A program made the position numbers and the translations under genes. A model generated the notes under the pieces. The model worked only from the letters and a program-made list of their open reading frames with translations. It was not told the DNA's origin and made no database searches. From positions 70,925 to 134,924 of the forward strand of contig JANBVJ010000002.1 of the NCBI GenBank assembly GCA_024239055.1: a stretch of 64,000 nt of DNA, read 5' to 3'. Positions 6,302 to 13,644 of the stretch are shown piece by piece; positions within the stretch are counted from its first letter, which is position 1, and each line of letters begins with the position of its first letter. The DNA comes from Patescibacteria group bacterium (lineage in GTDB: Bacteria > Patescibacteria > Paceibacteria > Paceibacterales > UBA10102).

Positions 6302-6934
6302 TTATTTATTAGAGTTTTTAGTTTGTTTACCCCAAATGTCAAAACCACAACAAGACTGTCTCGCAAATAACTCAATTCTACTTTTATCTCCACACAGTTC
6401 TATTATTTTCTGTCTAAATAGATCAGGTTTTCGTGAATGTTCTTCAACCTTACAGAGTTGAACTTGTCTTACCGAATGGCTTTTAATTTTTGGTTTACCT
6501 CTAAGTCCAAAGTATAATTGTTCAGATCCGTTCCTAGTAGATCTTCCCATACCAAAATGAAATTCACCTGTCTTTGTTAATTTTACCCAATCAAATCCTT
6601 CTTTTTTATATGTAAATCCCCATTCTTCAAATAGTGCAAGTGCTGGTGGTTTTTTCCAATGCCTGAACCAAAAATTCTCTTCTGAATAATCAGGAGTTTT
6701 CCTTTTCTGTGCAAAGATCAAACTATCAGGAATCCAAATAAAACAGAATGCATTTTTCTTTGCTATCTTTTTTACAGGTAATTCAAATATTTGTTTTAAG
6801 GTCATTGTTTGATATTTGTTAGCACTTCCACTTTTTTGTGAACCACCTGTATTTTTATCATCAAATGTAAAAGGTGGATCTACATATACAATATCATATT
6901 TTTTCTTGGTGTTGAATATGTTAACCTGCCTCAT
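6302..6934 (-). CDS. MT-A70-type DNA adenine N6-methyltransferase
   Basis: This 210-residue protein has the catalytic DPPF motif at residues 19-22. At the C-terminus it has the family block HSRKP (166-170), IELFAR (187-192) and GFDIWG (202-207), which form the SAM-binding end of MT-A70 enzymes. Such enzymes transfer a methyl group from SAM to adenine N6; phage versions methylate the element's own DNA. The ATG overlaps the stop of the zinc protein (ATGA). The target sequence cannot be read from the protein. Dense GATC clusters at 8871-8983 and 36988-37125 are possible targets. Confidence 0.9.
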   Translation of the reverse strand: MRQVNIFNTKKKYDIVYVDPPFTFDDKNTGGSQKSGSANKYQTMTLKQIFELPVKKIAKKNAFCFIWIPDSLIFAQKRKTPDYSEENFWFRHWKKPPALALFEEWGFTYKKEGFDWVKLTKTGEFHFGMGRSTRNGSEQLYFGLRGKPKIKSHSVRQVQLCKVEEHSRKPDLFRQKIIELCGDKSRIELFARQSCCGFDIWGKQTKNSNK

Positions 6935-7161
6935 TGGTACACGAATCCCTTTTTTTTTCGATAATTAACTGTACTGTTCTTTGAAGTTGATCGTGGTCTC
7001 CTTCTTAATCTTGCACTACAACAAGGACATGATATTCCTTCCCACTCAATGAATATCGAACAACAAGAACAGAAACCATTCTCTGGTTTTTTATATTTCG
7101 AAGTAGTGTGGTAATCCTTACAGATTCCTTTACAAGTAAACTTGGTTGTTGTGCGACCCAT
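6931..7161 (-). CDS. CKGIC-type zinc protein, copy 1
   Basis: This 76-residue protein carries three Cys clusters: CKGIC, then CSCC, then CPCCSARLRRRPR. The same plan occurs in the 13202-13450 protein, so the two are paralogs. Proteins of this type are common in Thaumarchaeota, as I recall the family. Start choice: ATG at 7161 forms a TAATG overlap with the 39-residue gene upstream, and it aligns with the paralog's start. An upstream ATG at 7212 would add an unlikely 17-residue extension. Zinc binding and nucleic-acid interaction are inferred. Confidence 0.75.
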   Translation of the reverse strand: MGRTTTKFTCKGICKDYHTTSKYKKPENGFCSCCSIFIEWEGISCPCCSARLRRRPRSTSKNSTVNYRKKKGFVYQ

Positions 7162-7280
7162 TACATAGGAGCAATTAGTTCTTTGCGTTCTCCACCTTGA
7201 ATGTAGTGGCAATGATGGTTACAATTAGGATCATTACAGTCAATACATTTTTCGTTTCTACAACTGCTTGACTTGCTCAT
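7161..7280 (-). CDS. Tiny cysteine-rich protein (39 aa)
   Basis: This gene was found by reading between two larger ones. ATG at 7280 starts inside the end of the 7258-7470 gene, and its stop overlaps the next ATG (TAATG). The product has five cysteines in CRNEKCIDCNDPNC and HHCH, a zinc-binding-like pattern. The coupled overlap with the zinc protein downstream supports expression. The function is unknown. Confidence 0.6.
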   Translation of the reverse strand: MSKSSSCRNEKCIDCNDPNCNHHCHYIQGGERKELIAPM

Positions 7281-7470
7281 ATTCCTTATCATACTCCTTC
7301 ACAATAAAAAATAGAGCAATTATTAGAAATGAACCTGATAGAACTGCTGTCATCCAAATCAGTTGAACCTGTTTTGCCCAAACTGCTGATGCAAAAAGAA
7401 ATAGAAAACCTAAACCACATAGTATTGCTGAGTATCTTGTTTTAGTAAAAAAATGATTATTGGAAGTCAT
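7258..7470 (-). CDS. Two-helix membrane protein (70 aa)
   Basis: The product has two hydrophobic segments (about residues 13-32 and 36-57) with a short turn and a charged C-terminus. ATG overlaps the stop of the ParB-like gene (ATGA), so translation is coupled to it. A membrane protein encoded directly after a ParB-like protein could tether it to the membrane; this is only a guess from context. Confidence 0.65.
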   Translation of the reverse strand: MTSNNHFFTKTRYSAILCGLGFLFLFASAVWAKQVQLIWMTAVLSGSFLIIALFFIVKEYDKEYEQVKQL

Positions 7471-8426
7471 TTCTTCTGTGAAATGTTAACCTTCCCTGTA
7501 CTTGCATCCACCTTAATCTCTGAGACTGTTCCACATTTTTTGCATAGATGTTCTTGTTGGATATTGGCAACCAATCTTAGTTGTTGTTGAAGATCATCAT
7601 TAATCTTCATGGTCTTAGAATTATCTTCTTTCAGTGCTAGGATTTCTTTTTGATATTGTGTGTTCTCTGTTTCTAATCTTAGTTTTTTTGCTTCCATCTC
7701 AACATACTTTTCTCCTGCAACTTTCTTTAGTTTCTTTATTTCTTTTGTGTCAATTCCTTTTGATTCGAATGTTTTGTCGAGTTTTCTTTTTGACATTTCT
7801 TTGTTCTTGAACTGTTCATCACAAACTTCTCGGATAGAGTTTTCATTTGATATTCCTTGTGCGTTTGCTAATTGAACAACCCAATTACAACAGTCTGCTT
7901 TTGATATTCCGTTCTTCATTCCAAGTACACACATGTTTCTTGTCCATACTGTTCGTTCTCCTTTAGTTGCTTTCTTCTGCATATCGAAGTGTCCCTTTGC
8001 AAGATGGTATTCAATTGCAGGAGCAAGTGGTTTGTCCTCAGTTGCAAATCCAGCAAAGTCATAATACTCTCTTCTCCATGTTGGGTCTGCTCTGTGTCGA
8101 TGTCTACCGTTGATGATTCTTCTGTGAATCCTTTCGTTAGAGTTTTGACTATCTTTGTTTGGATCACCAAACCATATTGCAACTTCTAATGGTCTTAGTT
8201 GACCTACTTCTTCACTTGACTTTTTCAGGTCGTGACCTGAACCAGAAATTATTTCTTGATCAAATGTTTCTTCGGTTTCGTTTGGTGCAATGTATAATAC
8301 TTGTTCTCCTTTCTTGATTGCTTCCTCTTCTTCTGCTTTGATCTTTTCTAGAACTTTTGGATCTGTAATTAGAACGTATTTTGATTTTAGTGGCGAGTGT
8401 AGTTTTTGGTTTTGGTCGTTTGACAT
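7467..8426 (-). CDS. ParB-like protein with coiled coil and C-terminal CxxC
   Basis: This is a 319-residue soluble protein. The N-terminal part resembles the ParB/Srx fold: GQLRPLEV (residues 75-82) followed by IINGRHRHRA (104-113), the counterparts of the conserved ParB boxes. The middle is helical and could hold a helix-turn-helix. A long coiled coil spans about 215-290, and CKKC (295-298) closes the protein. It is the first gene after the 8427-9066 repeat region, as is typical for partition or replication proteins next to their binding sites. There is no ParA-like ATPase in the window. It could instead be a ParB-fold nuclease or transcription factor. Confidence 0.7.
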   Translation of the reverse strand: MSNDQNQKLHSPLKSKYVLITDPKVLEKIKAEEEEAIKKGEQVLYIAPNETEETFDQEIISGSGHDLKKSSEEVGQLRPLEVAIWFGDPNKDSQNSNERIHRRIINGRHRHRADPTWRREYYDFAGFATEDKPLAPAIEYHLAKGHFDMQKKATKGERTVWTRNMCVLGMKNGISKADCCNWVVQLANAQGISNENSIREVCDEQFKNKEMSKRKLDKTFESKGIDTKEIKKLKKVAGEKYVEMEAKKLRLETENTQYQKEILALKEDNSKTMKINDDLQQQLRLVANIQQEHLCKKCGTVSEIKVDASTGKVNISQKK

Positions 8427-8493
8427 TGAAGAGTTCGTAAAACTAAAACTCTTAAAATGAATAAGCCAAACTTAATTTACCTCTTGGCTTGAA

Positions 8494-8530
8494 AATTTCA
8501 TGTTTCATGAGAGAGTTTTGTGTTATACAT
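8494..8530 (-). promoter_or_regulatory. 38-bp promoter-like element, copy 1
   Basis: The plus strand reads AATTTCATGTTTCATGAGAG then AGTTTTGTGTTATACAT. The same sequence, with very few changes, occurs at 52651-52690 and 56095-56125. On the minus strand it starts with TGTATAACAC, a TATA-like box, and the conserved ATGAAA lies about 20 bases after it. It is 68 bases upstream of the ParB-like gene and is probably its promoter. Confidence 0.6.
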
Positions 8531-8679
8531 TATGTAACTTAGAACAGTCTAACACTTCTTGATCGTTTGATGATCAATAAATAAAAATAATTATTATCTT
8601 AATTTTGTACACGCAGGTGCGATCGGATAAATAAGTCTGGATCATTAATAGGAGAACTCTTTTTCGACTTTTTGTTAGT

Positions 8680-8800
8680 TGGACAATGGACATTGGACAT
8701 AATCCGGTGTAAGTATAATGTGATCCTGTCCAGTGTCCATGTCGACCGATCTATTCTGCCACTCAAAAAAAATGGACAACTAGACACGCCTGATGGACAT
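8680..8800. repeat. TGGACA repeat array with a large inverted repeat
   Basis: TGGACA or its complement occurs seven times in about 120 bp. The arms ATGGACATTGGACA (8686-8699) and TGTCCAGTGTCCAT (8727-8740) form a 14-bp inverted repeat with one mismatch and a 27-base loop. Such iteron-like clusters are typical binding sites for replication or partition proteins. The ParB-like protein is encoded next to it. Confidence 0.6.
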
Positions 8801-8830
8801 CTTTTCGAAGGGGAAATGTCGTATCGGTTA

Positions 8831-8852
8831 TGACACGTACATCTTTCGATAC
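8831..8852 (-). promoter_or_regulatory. TGACACGTACA element, copy 2
   Basis: TGACACGTACATCTTTCGATAC lies between GTATCG and CGATAC arms, so the core sits inside an inverted repeat. On the minus strand it is about 405 bases upstream of the ParB-like gene, between the GATC repeats and the TGGACA array. Confidence 0.55.
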
Positions 8853-8860
8853 AACATTAC

Positions 8861-9014
8861 TAAACATAAGATCAGTTCATGATCAGATCGTGATCAGATC
8901 AAGATCAATTTGTTGTTGATAACCTGTACAGTTTTAGTAAACATTAGATCAGATCATGATCAGATCGTGATCAGATCAAGATCTTTTTGTTGTTGATGAC
9001 AGTACAGTTTTCAT
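8861..9014. repeat. Two 77-bp GATC-rich direct repeats, origin- or centromere-like
   Basis: Unit 1 (8861-8937) and unit 2 (8938-9014) share TAAACATNAGATCAG, CATGATCAGATCGTGATCAG, ATCAAGATC, TTGTTGTTGAT and TACAGTTTT. GATC occurs 13 times in about 115 bp, several times as the palindrome TGATCA. The region has no ORF and sits in the largest gene-free gap, between the ATPase and ParB-like genes. This arrangement fits a replication origin or a partition site. Confidence 0.65.
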
Positions 9015-9066
9015 GGAGAGTTTGTTTTTCCTTGAATGTTTTAGTGAAATAGGTGGGTCTTTTGAA

Positions 9067-10689
9067 TTACTTTGTCACTCGTTTCTTTCTTTGTCGTTGA
9101 AACCATTTCTGATAGCCTGTAAATGACCAATCATCAGGAGCAAGACCCAATGTTACAACATGATCAAATACATCCTTTTGTTTCATCTTTGATTTGGATT
9201 TGTCAGTAGGATTCATCATTGACATTGTTAAATCATATATCCTATCCATGTTTGAATCCTTTACTTTCTTATCATCATTCAATACATCCTGTGCTGTATC
9301 AGTTAACTCTCCATCCTTCTTCTTTTCAATAAACCTCCATGTTGCTCTTTCTTTGTTTTTCTCAGTCTCTTTGATTATCCCTGTATCTTCTTCGAAATCA
9401 TCATCTGCTGAATGGTGATGGAACTCCGGCATTCGTACATTGAATAGTTTGAATATGTTTCCTTTTTCGTTTTTCTTTGGATACAGAACATACATTTGGT
9501 CTGGTCTTAGATCTTCAAAGTTTGGATACATCTTTTGTGCATAACCTATTCCCACTTTCTCAATAACTTTGTCTCTAAATTCTTTAATCATTTTCCTTAA
9601 CCAATCATAATCTTCCGGTACAATGTCTATGTTAGATTGCTTCCAAATGAAGAAGTCCCTTTGGTCACGCACATTTTTTAGCACATCCCCACCACGTTGC
9701 ATGTCTCCAACTAAACTTACGTGAAAATGTCTACAAATCTTTACCAATGCGAATACTGCTTTCTTTACAATTACTTGATTGCGTTCTTCTGTTAACATTG
9801 ATGCAACGAGTGAACCGAATTCCCTCATCACTATTGTTACTCTATGTCTGTTCTTTTCTTGTACAGTCCATTTACTAAATGGTACAGGTTTATCTAATCC
9901 TCTTTGTTGAGCAATCGTTCTAGGTGTATTTGTCTTAAAGTTTGAACGTATTATTTCTGGTATTTCTCTTAATGTTTTTTCAAGAATGATTAACTTGTGA
10001 TTTACTTCTCTAAAGAAGATTGGATTCATAGTAATTATTCTTCTTTCATTCTTACCCATTAGCATGATCTCAGTCAGGTCAGCAACGAATAGTTCTCTGT
10101 TCTTGTATCCCTTGTTTGGTACATGTATTTTCCTTACCTTAATCCATTGAATATAATCAGGTCTGATTGGTTTTTTCCTTTCCTTTTCACCATTTTCATG
10201 TGTAATTAGTGTTCCATATTCTATATGACCTAGATCTGCCCATTCTCTTTTTGAATAAAACTTTCCATTGAATTCATCTAGGGCTTGCTGATCAATTTCT
10301 ACATAATCTGGTACTACTAGAACTATTTTGTATTTTGAATCACAATTACAATGAAGTGGTTCTATTGTTCTTTCTCTTTCTGGTAGTTTTTCATTCTCAA
10401 TATTCCACCTTTCCCAATATTTTTTACAATTTTTGTTAATTACCCAATAAAGTGACTCGTAATTACCTGCACTATGTAGGTCTAATACAGTATGTCCTGC
10501 CCTGAAATTTTCTTCTGCAATTACTTCATCAAGACTTGACTTTCCACTCCCACGATTGCCCATAATGAAATAGATGAATGCCTTGAATGGATTGATAAAT
10601 GCGTTAGGGTTTTTTGGTTTCTGTTCTACTTGTCTTTGATGTACGAACTCTTCATGAGTTTCATTTGCTTCATCTTGTTCCTGTGCCAT
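9067..10689 (-). CDS. P-loop ATPase of HerA/FtsK type (DNA translocation or packaging)
   Basis: This is a 540-residue protein. The Walker A motif GNRGSGKS is at residues 44-51. A hydrophobic strand ending in RVTIVMREFG is a Walker-B-like segment with a catalytic-type Glu. It is followed by HVSLVGDMQRGGDV, which resembles the strand and glutamine sensor of HerA, FtsK and VirD4 proteins. The C-terminus is charged and ends in a basic tail (RQRKKRVTK). In archaeal viruses ATPases of this group package DNA; in plasmids they drive conjugation. No terminase or relaxase is visible to decide. It is the last gene of a coupled operon (TAATG overlap with 10689-11489). Confidence 0.75.
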   Translation of the reverse strand: MAQEQDEANETHEEFVHQRQVEQKPKNPNAFINPFKAFIYFIMGNRGSGKSSLDEVIAEENFRAGHTVLDLHSAGNYESLYWVINKNCKKYWERWNIENEKLPERERTIEPLHCNCDSKYKIVLVVPDYVEIDQQALDEFNGKFYSKREWADLGHIEYGTLITHENGEKERKKPIRPDYIQWIKVRKIHVPNKGYKNRELFVADLTEIMLMGKNERRIITMNPIFFREVNHKLIILEKTLREIPEIIRSNFKTNTPRTIAQQRGLDKPVPFSKWTVQEKNRHRVTIVMREFGSLVASMLTEERNQVIVKKAVFALVKICRHFHVSLVGDMQRGGDVLKNVRDQRDFFIWKQSNIDIVPEDYDWLRKMIKEFRDKVIEKVGIGYAQKMYPNFEDLRPDQMYVLYPKKNEKGNIFKLFNVRMPEFHHHSADDDFEEDTGIIKETEKNKERATWRFIEKKKDGELTDTAQDVLNDDKKVKDSNMDRIYDLTMSMMNPTDKSKSKMKQKDVFDHVVTLGLAPDDWSFTGYQKWFQRQRKKRVTK

Positions 10690-11489
10690 TAGTATTCAAC
10701 TACGTAGGACTCTTCTCCTGTTTGGCTTTGGAGTTCTAACAAGTTGTTAACCAATGAATATGTACCTAGACACTCTTCAATATCTGCTGTAAGTTCATAA
10801 TACATTGGTAGAATTTCCATTACTAGAATCCTAATTAGTTTATGAAAAACTTCTCTTGAGATCTCCATTACAAGTGCATCTGATGTCATAACTTCTGCAT
10901 CAGAATTGAACATGTAGACCTCTCCATCCACATATTTGTATATGAAACCGAATACCTGTGCTAATTGATCTGGATCATAACCATCATACGCTACATCAAA
11001 TCTAATTGCTTCTTGCAGTAGAACTCTTGGATCTGTATCATCCTTTGTTTTTGATCTTGGATTCATGTGCATGAGTGCAGGCATTTCACCTCTTCCGTTT
11101 ACATCAAGAATTTCCTCATCAGTTTTTAATTCTTTATGACTGTAAACTATTCTTTGATCAAGTATCTGTGAGTGTCTATCTCTTGTTTGTGTGAGAAAGA
11201 CATTTCCATACCAAATTTGCTTTAATTTTGTTACAAAGTCTGGATTTAACTCAGAAGGAATTTTGTAGTGTGTTCTAGGGTTTGGTGGTAGGTTTCTTTT
11301 GTGAATCCTTTTTAGCCATACGTTAAAGTGTCCAACTGTATTAATGAAATTATTCATCATTAGAAAAAAGTGATCATAATCTTCGTTAAAATCTGTGACT
11401 CCCATTTTGATCTGGTATTTTAGAACCGGATCTAAATGGTGCATTATTACTGACTTTGGTTGCTTTGCATCCCCATCTTCTACTGACAT
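10689..11489 (-). CDS. Soluble protein, unknown, partner of the ATPase operon (266 aa)
   Basis: The predicted protein is mostly helical with no signal or membrane segment and an acidic C-terminus. It is coupled by TAATG overlaps to the membrane protein upstream and to the ATPase downstream, which suggests a shared complex. No motif identifies it; a portal, adaptor or regulator role would be speculation. Confidence 0.7.
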   Translation of the reverse strand: MSVEDGDAKQPKSVIMHHLDPVLKYQIKMGVTDFNEDYDHFFLMMNNFINTVGHFNVWLKRIHKRNLPPNPRTHYKIPSELNPDFVTKLKQIWYGNVFLTQTRDRHSQILDQRIVYSHKELKTDEEILDVNGRGEMPALMHMNPRSKTKDDTDPRVLLQEAIRFDVAYDGYDPDQLAQVFGFIYKYVDGEVYMFNSDAEVMTSDALVMEISREVFHKLIRILVMEILPMYYELTADIEECLGTYSLVNNLLELQSQTGEESYVVEY

Positions 11490-12004
11490 TATAATCTGAA
11501 CTTACCTTGCAATGTACCAGAAACATTATCTGAGTAATGATTTGTGTAAAATGAAACTCTTCCATCTCCTATTATTCCTTCGAACTTTCCTGTTGAATCA
11601 GTTGTACTAAAAGTTCCGAATACATAAGACATGTATCCATATTGACATTCCTTGCCATCAAAGTCTAGATAAATATTTGTCTCTTGACTTTCTAAAACAA
11701 GTTGTCCAATTATAGTGATGCAGTTAATGTTGTATGTCATATCTCTTCCATCTTTAACAAAGTCTCCTGTTAAAGTAAACGTGTGTTCGTCATTACTAAT
11801 TCTATAATCTCCTAATGCATTGATTGATTTGTGATCATACTTACCATGAAAATCTCCAACCACTGCTACATGATGATAAGTTGCTTCTGCATCTGGAACA
11901 AGAAATGATAATATTATTACTGTTGATATTAAAATTAAATTCACAACTGTAACACGTTGCAAAAATTTCCAATCCTTTTCTGATACTTGTTGTTTAGAAC
12001 TCAT
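11489..12004 (-). CDS. Signal-anchored beta-rich protein (171 aa)
   Basis: A single membrane helix lies at about residues 19-38, followed by an extracytoplasmic beta-rich domain. That domain contains YHHVAVVGDFHGKYDHKSIN, several Y/F-G-T turns and two cysteines. It overlaps the upstream gene (ATGA) and the downstream gene (TAATG). The family is not recognised; it probably faces outward from the membrane. Confidence 0.65.
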   Translation of the reverse strand: MSSKQQVSEKDWKFLQRVTVVNLILISTVIILSFLVPDAEATYHHVAVVGDFHGKYDHKSINALGDYRISNDEHTFTLTGDFVKDGRDMTYNINCITIIGQLVLESQETNIYLDFDGKECQYGYMSYVFGTFSTTDSTGKFEGIIGDGRVSFYTNHYSDNVSGTLQGKFRL

Positions 12005-12714
12005 TTTAGTTTCGTTACAATTCTCCTTTTAGGAACTGCATACTCTTCTTCCTTGACAATTTGCATTACAGAGTTTACAACTTCCTGTGCAGAATAAAAG
12101 TCTCCACCTAATGCCTTCATTATTCTTCCTTTGAACCAGTTGTTATCAGTTTTTTTGCAGAACTGTGTCTTGTCATAGCCTTCAAAACTACAAAGTGCTT
12201 CAACTTTTAGATCAATTGAATTGATAAAGTCCTTGTAACCTGTAACTCTGAACAGTTCTCTTTCTTCATGGAATTTTTTTCTAGCCTTTCTTCCTGTTGG
12301 TATGTCTGGATCTAAATATTTTGTAAGTAATTTATCAAATCTTATTACAAGTTCTCGAAGTTTTTGAATTATAATTGATTGATCTTCTTCTTCTTCTTGA
12401 CTGCCAAAACTAATTTCCTCTTGTAGTTGGTCTGATTCATCCTTTCTCCCACGAATGAATGAAATCTTTTCTTCTTCTTCTGATAATGATGGTTTTTTGT
12501 TTAATGGATTTTTAACATCCTCAAAGTTTTGAGGAAAAATTACTGCATCCTTGTTTACTATCTCATGTGGATTGTTTGCAATTGAAATTGCCGGAATCAT
12601 TTTTTTGTTTATTGGCTTGAATTCCTGTTTTGGGTATCCGTAAAGTACATCTGGAATCCCATCCTTAATTTGATGAATTATCACTTTTTTTGGTTTTTCA
12701 ATCACTAATTCCAT
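12001..12714 (-). CDS. Soluble charged protein, unknown (237 aa)
   Basis: The N-terminal half is low-complexity and charged, with an E/Q-rich stretch (FGSQEEEEDQS). The C-terminal half looks folded and helical, with a basic end (RRIVTKLK). It has no membrane segment. It leads the ATPase operon after a small cysteine-rich ORF that overlaps its start by 10 bases. It could be an adaptor for the ATPase complex; there is no direct evidence. Confidence 0.65.
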   Translation of the reverse strand: MELVIEKPKKVIIHQIKDGIPDVLYGYPKQEFKPINKKMIPAISIANNPHEIVNKDAVIFPQNFEDVKNPLNKKPSLSEEEEKISFIRGRKDESDQLQEEISFGSQEEEEDQSIIIQKLRELVIRFDKLLTKYLDPDIPTGRKARKKFHEERELFRVTGYKDFINSIDLKVEALCSFEGYDKTQFCKKTDNNWFKGRIMKALGGDFYSAQEVVNSVMQIVKEEEYAVPKRRIVTKLK

Positions 12715-12854
12715 GTCTCACCACAGAATCCACAATTGTGTTCATTTGCACTACAATGACAATGTGCCCTTGATTCATTATCTGGAAATTTTGGACATGG
12801 AGTATCATCAGGACTTTGATTTATTATACTAGAAGTAGGGATATTGGCTTTCAA
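12705..12854 (-). CDS. Possible tiny zinc protein, TTG start (49 aa)
   Basis: An open frame with five cysteines and several histidines (HCHC, then CGFC) ends 10 bases inside the start of the 12001-12714 gene. The CxC...CxxC pattern with interleaved His looks like a zinc site and matches the many tiny zinc proteins of this element. The start is uncertain; TTG at 12854 is the best available, right after the conserved hairpin. Without an ATG this is a moderate-confidence call. Confidence 0.45.
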   Translation of the reverse strand: MKANIPTSSIINQSPDDTPCPKFPDNESRAHCHCSANEHNCGFCGETWN

Positions 12855-12860
12855 CAAGAT

Positions 12861-12880
12861 AAGGGAGACTTGTATCCCTT
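12861..12880 (-). other. Conserved stem-loop, copy 2
   Basis: AAGGGA and TCCCTT arms enclose the loop GACTTGTA, almost identical to the loop at 2302-2323 (GACATGTA). It lies directly upstream of the tiny zinc ORF and downstream of the 12936-13202 gene. Confidence 0.55.
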
Positions 12881-12935
12881 TTAATCCTCAAAGGTAAACA
12901 TTATTTTACGAATGGATTAGATTTTAGATCGTATT

Positions 12936-13202
12936 TTATGATACTTTTGATAGATACGACTCAACTTTATTCAACTTTGTTAGGTAATTTCCCCATGAAC
13001 GCTTGTAACCTTTAGGAATTGGGTAATCTCTACGCTTCCATTGTGCAATACTTAGTTGTGCTATCTCAGTTAAATCATAATCTTTGAAACCAACTTCTGA
13101 ATATCTTTTAATTAGTGCATTTAACTTGCTTTTTTTACCTAAACTAACACGAATGATTCCTTCTGGATATTCTTCATGAGGAAAGTCCTCTTTTTTGTAC
13201 AT
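12936..13202 (-). CDS. Small basic protein, unknown (88 aa)
   Basis: The protein is soluble, with many K, Y and W residues (IAQWKRRDYPIPKGYKRSWGNYL). The stretch LTEIAQLSIAQW may form a helix-turn-helix-like unit. ATG overlaps the stop of the CKGIC zinc protein (TAATG), so the two are made together. DNA binding is plausible but unproven. Confidence 0.65.
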   Translation of the reverse strand: MYKKEDFPHEEYPEGIIRVSLGKKSKLNALIKRYSEVGFKDYDLTEIAQLSIAQWKRRDYPIPKGYKRSWGNYLTKLNKVESYLSKVS

Positions 13203-13450
13203 TATCTTGCCTCAATTCTTTTCCAATACTCTTGTTGCCTTCTTTCTCGTGCTCTTTTACCTCTAGAATTTGCCTTTAATTGTAGTCTACAACATGGACA
13301 AATTATTCTTCTAGCCTGAGTGATGACCCAATTATCTCTATTAATAATAACATCACATGTAGAACACCTCATTAGATCTGGATCGTAATTCCAATCACGA
13401 ATTGCAATGCCTAATACTTCATAGTTATTGCATATCCCTTTGCAAGCCAT
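13202..13450 (-). CDS. CKGIC-type zinc protein, copy 2
   Basis: This 82-residue protein begins MACKGIC, then has CSTC and CPCCRLQLK followed by a basic helix (RGKRARERRQQ). It is the paralog of the protein at 6931-7161, with the same three Cys clusters in the same order. The presence of two copies in one element, each coupled to a different small partner gene, suggests two related regulators or nucleic-acid-binding proteins. Confidence 0.75.
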   Translation of the reverse strand: MACKGICNNYEVLGIAIRDWNYDPDLMRCSTCDVIINRDNWVITQARRIICPCCRLQLKANSRGKRARERRQQEYWKRIEAR

Positions 13451-13500
13451 TCTACTAACTTGGCAATTTTGTTATTATCTAATTAATTATGTAATTGATA

Positions 13501-13644
13501 TTATTGACCATTTAGCATGACAGTTTTGCCTACAAATGTAACCTCTTTTCTGTAATCTGGTTCCCATCTTCGATCAAGATAATCATAGGACTTTTTCATG
13601 AATGTTCTAAAACTATCCTTTATCTCTAGTTCGTGGTATGACAA
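13501..13644 (-). CDS. Small soluble protein (47 aa), TTG start
   Basis: The frame starts with TTG directly after the TAA stop of the 13645-14409 gene. It encodes a protein-like sequence with SYDYLDRRWEPDYRKEVTF. An ATG at residue 16 is an alternative start. There is no recognisable domain. The direct junction with the upstream stop and the protein-like composition support it. Confidence 0.5.
   Translation of the reverse strand: MSYHELEIKDSFRTFMKKSYDYLDRRWEPDYRKEVTFVGKTVMLNGQ

Larger units (their letters stand above)
8427..9066. other. 640-bp gene-free region, putative replication or partition locus
   Basis: In minus-strand order it holds the GATC direct repeats, a TGACACGTACA element, the TGGACA array, further TGATCA palindromes near 8560-8576 and the 38-bp promoter. 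No reading frame here looks coding. The mixture of direct repeats, inverted repeats and promoter elements beside a ParB-like gene is the basis of the call. Confidence 0.55.

Noticed and set aside
6232..6393. N-terminal extension of the 6061-6231 gene
   Set aside because: These residues lie over the methyltransferase gene in another frame and look non-native.
8599..8787. A 62-residue minus-strand reading frame inside the repeat region
   Set aside because: It spans the TGGACA array, has no ribosome-binding site and no protein-like character.
8861..9014. CRISPR-like array
   Set aside because: There are only two long direct repeats without unique spacers and no cas genes; the pattern fits an origin or centromere better.
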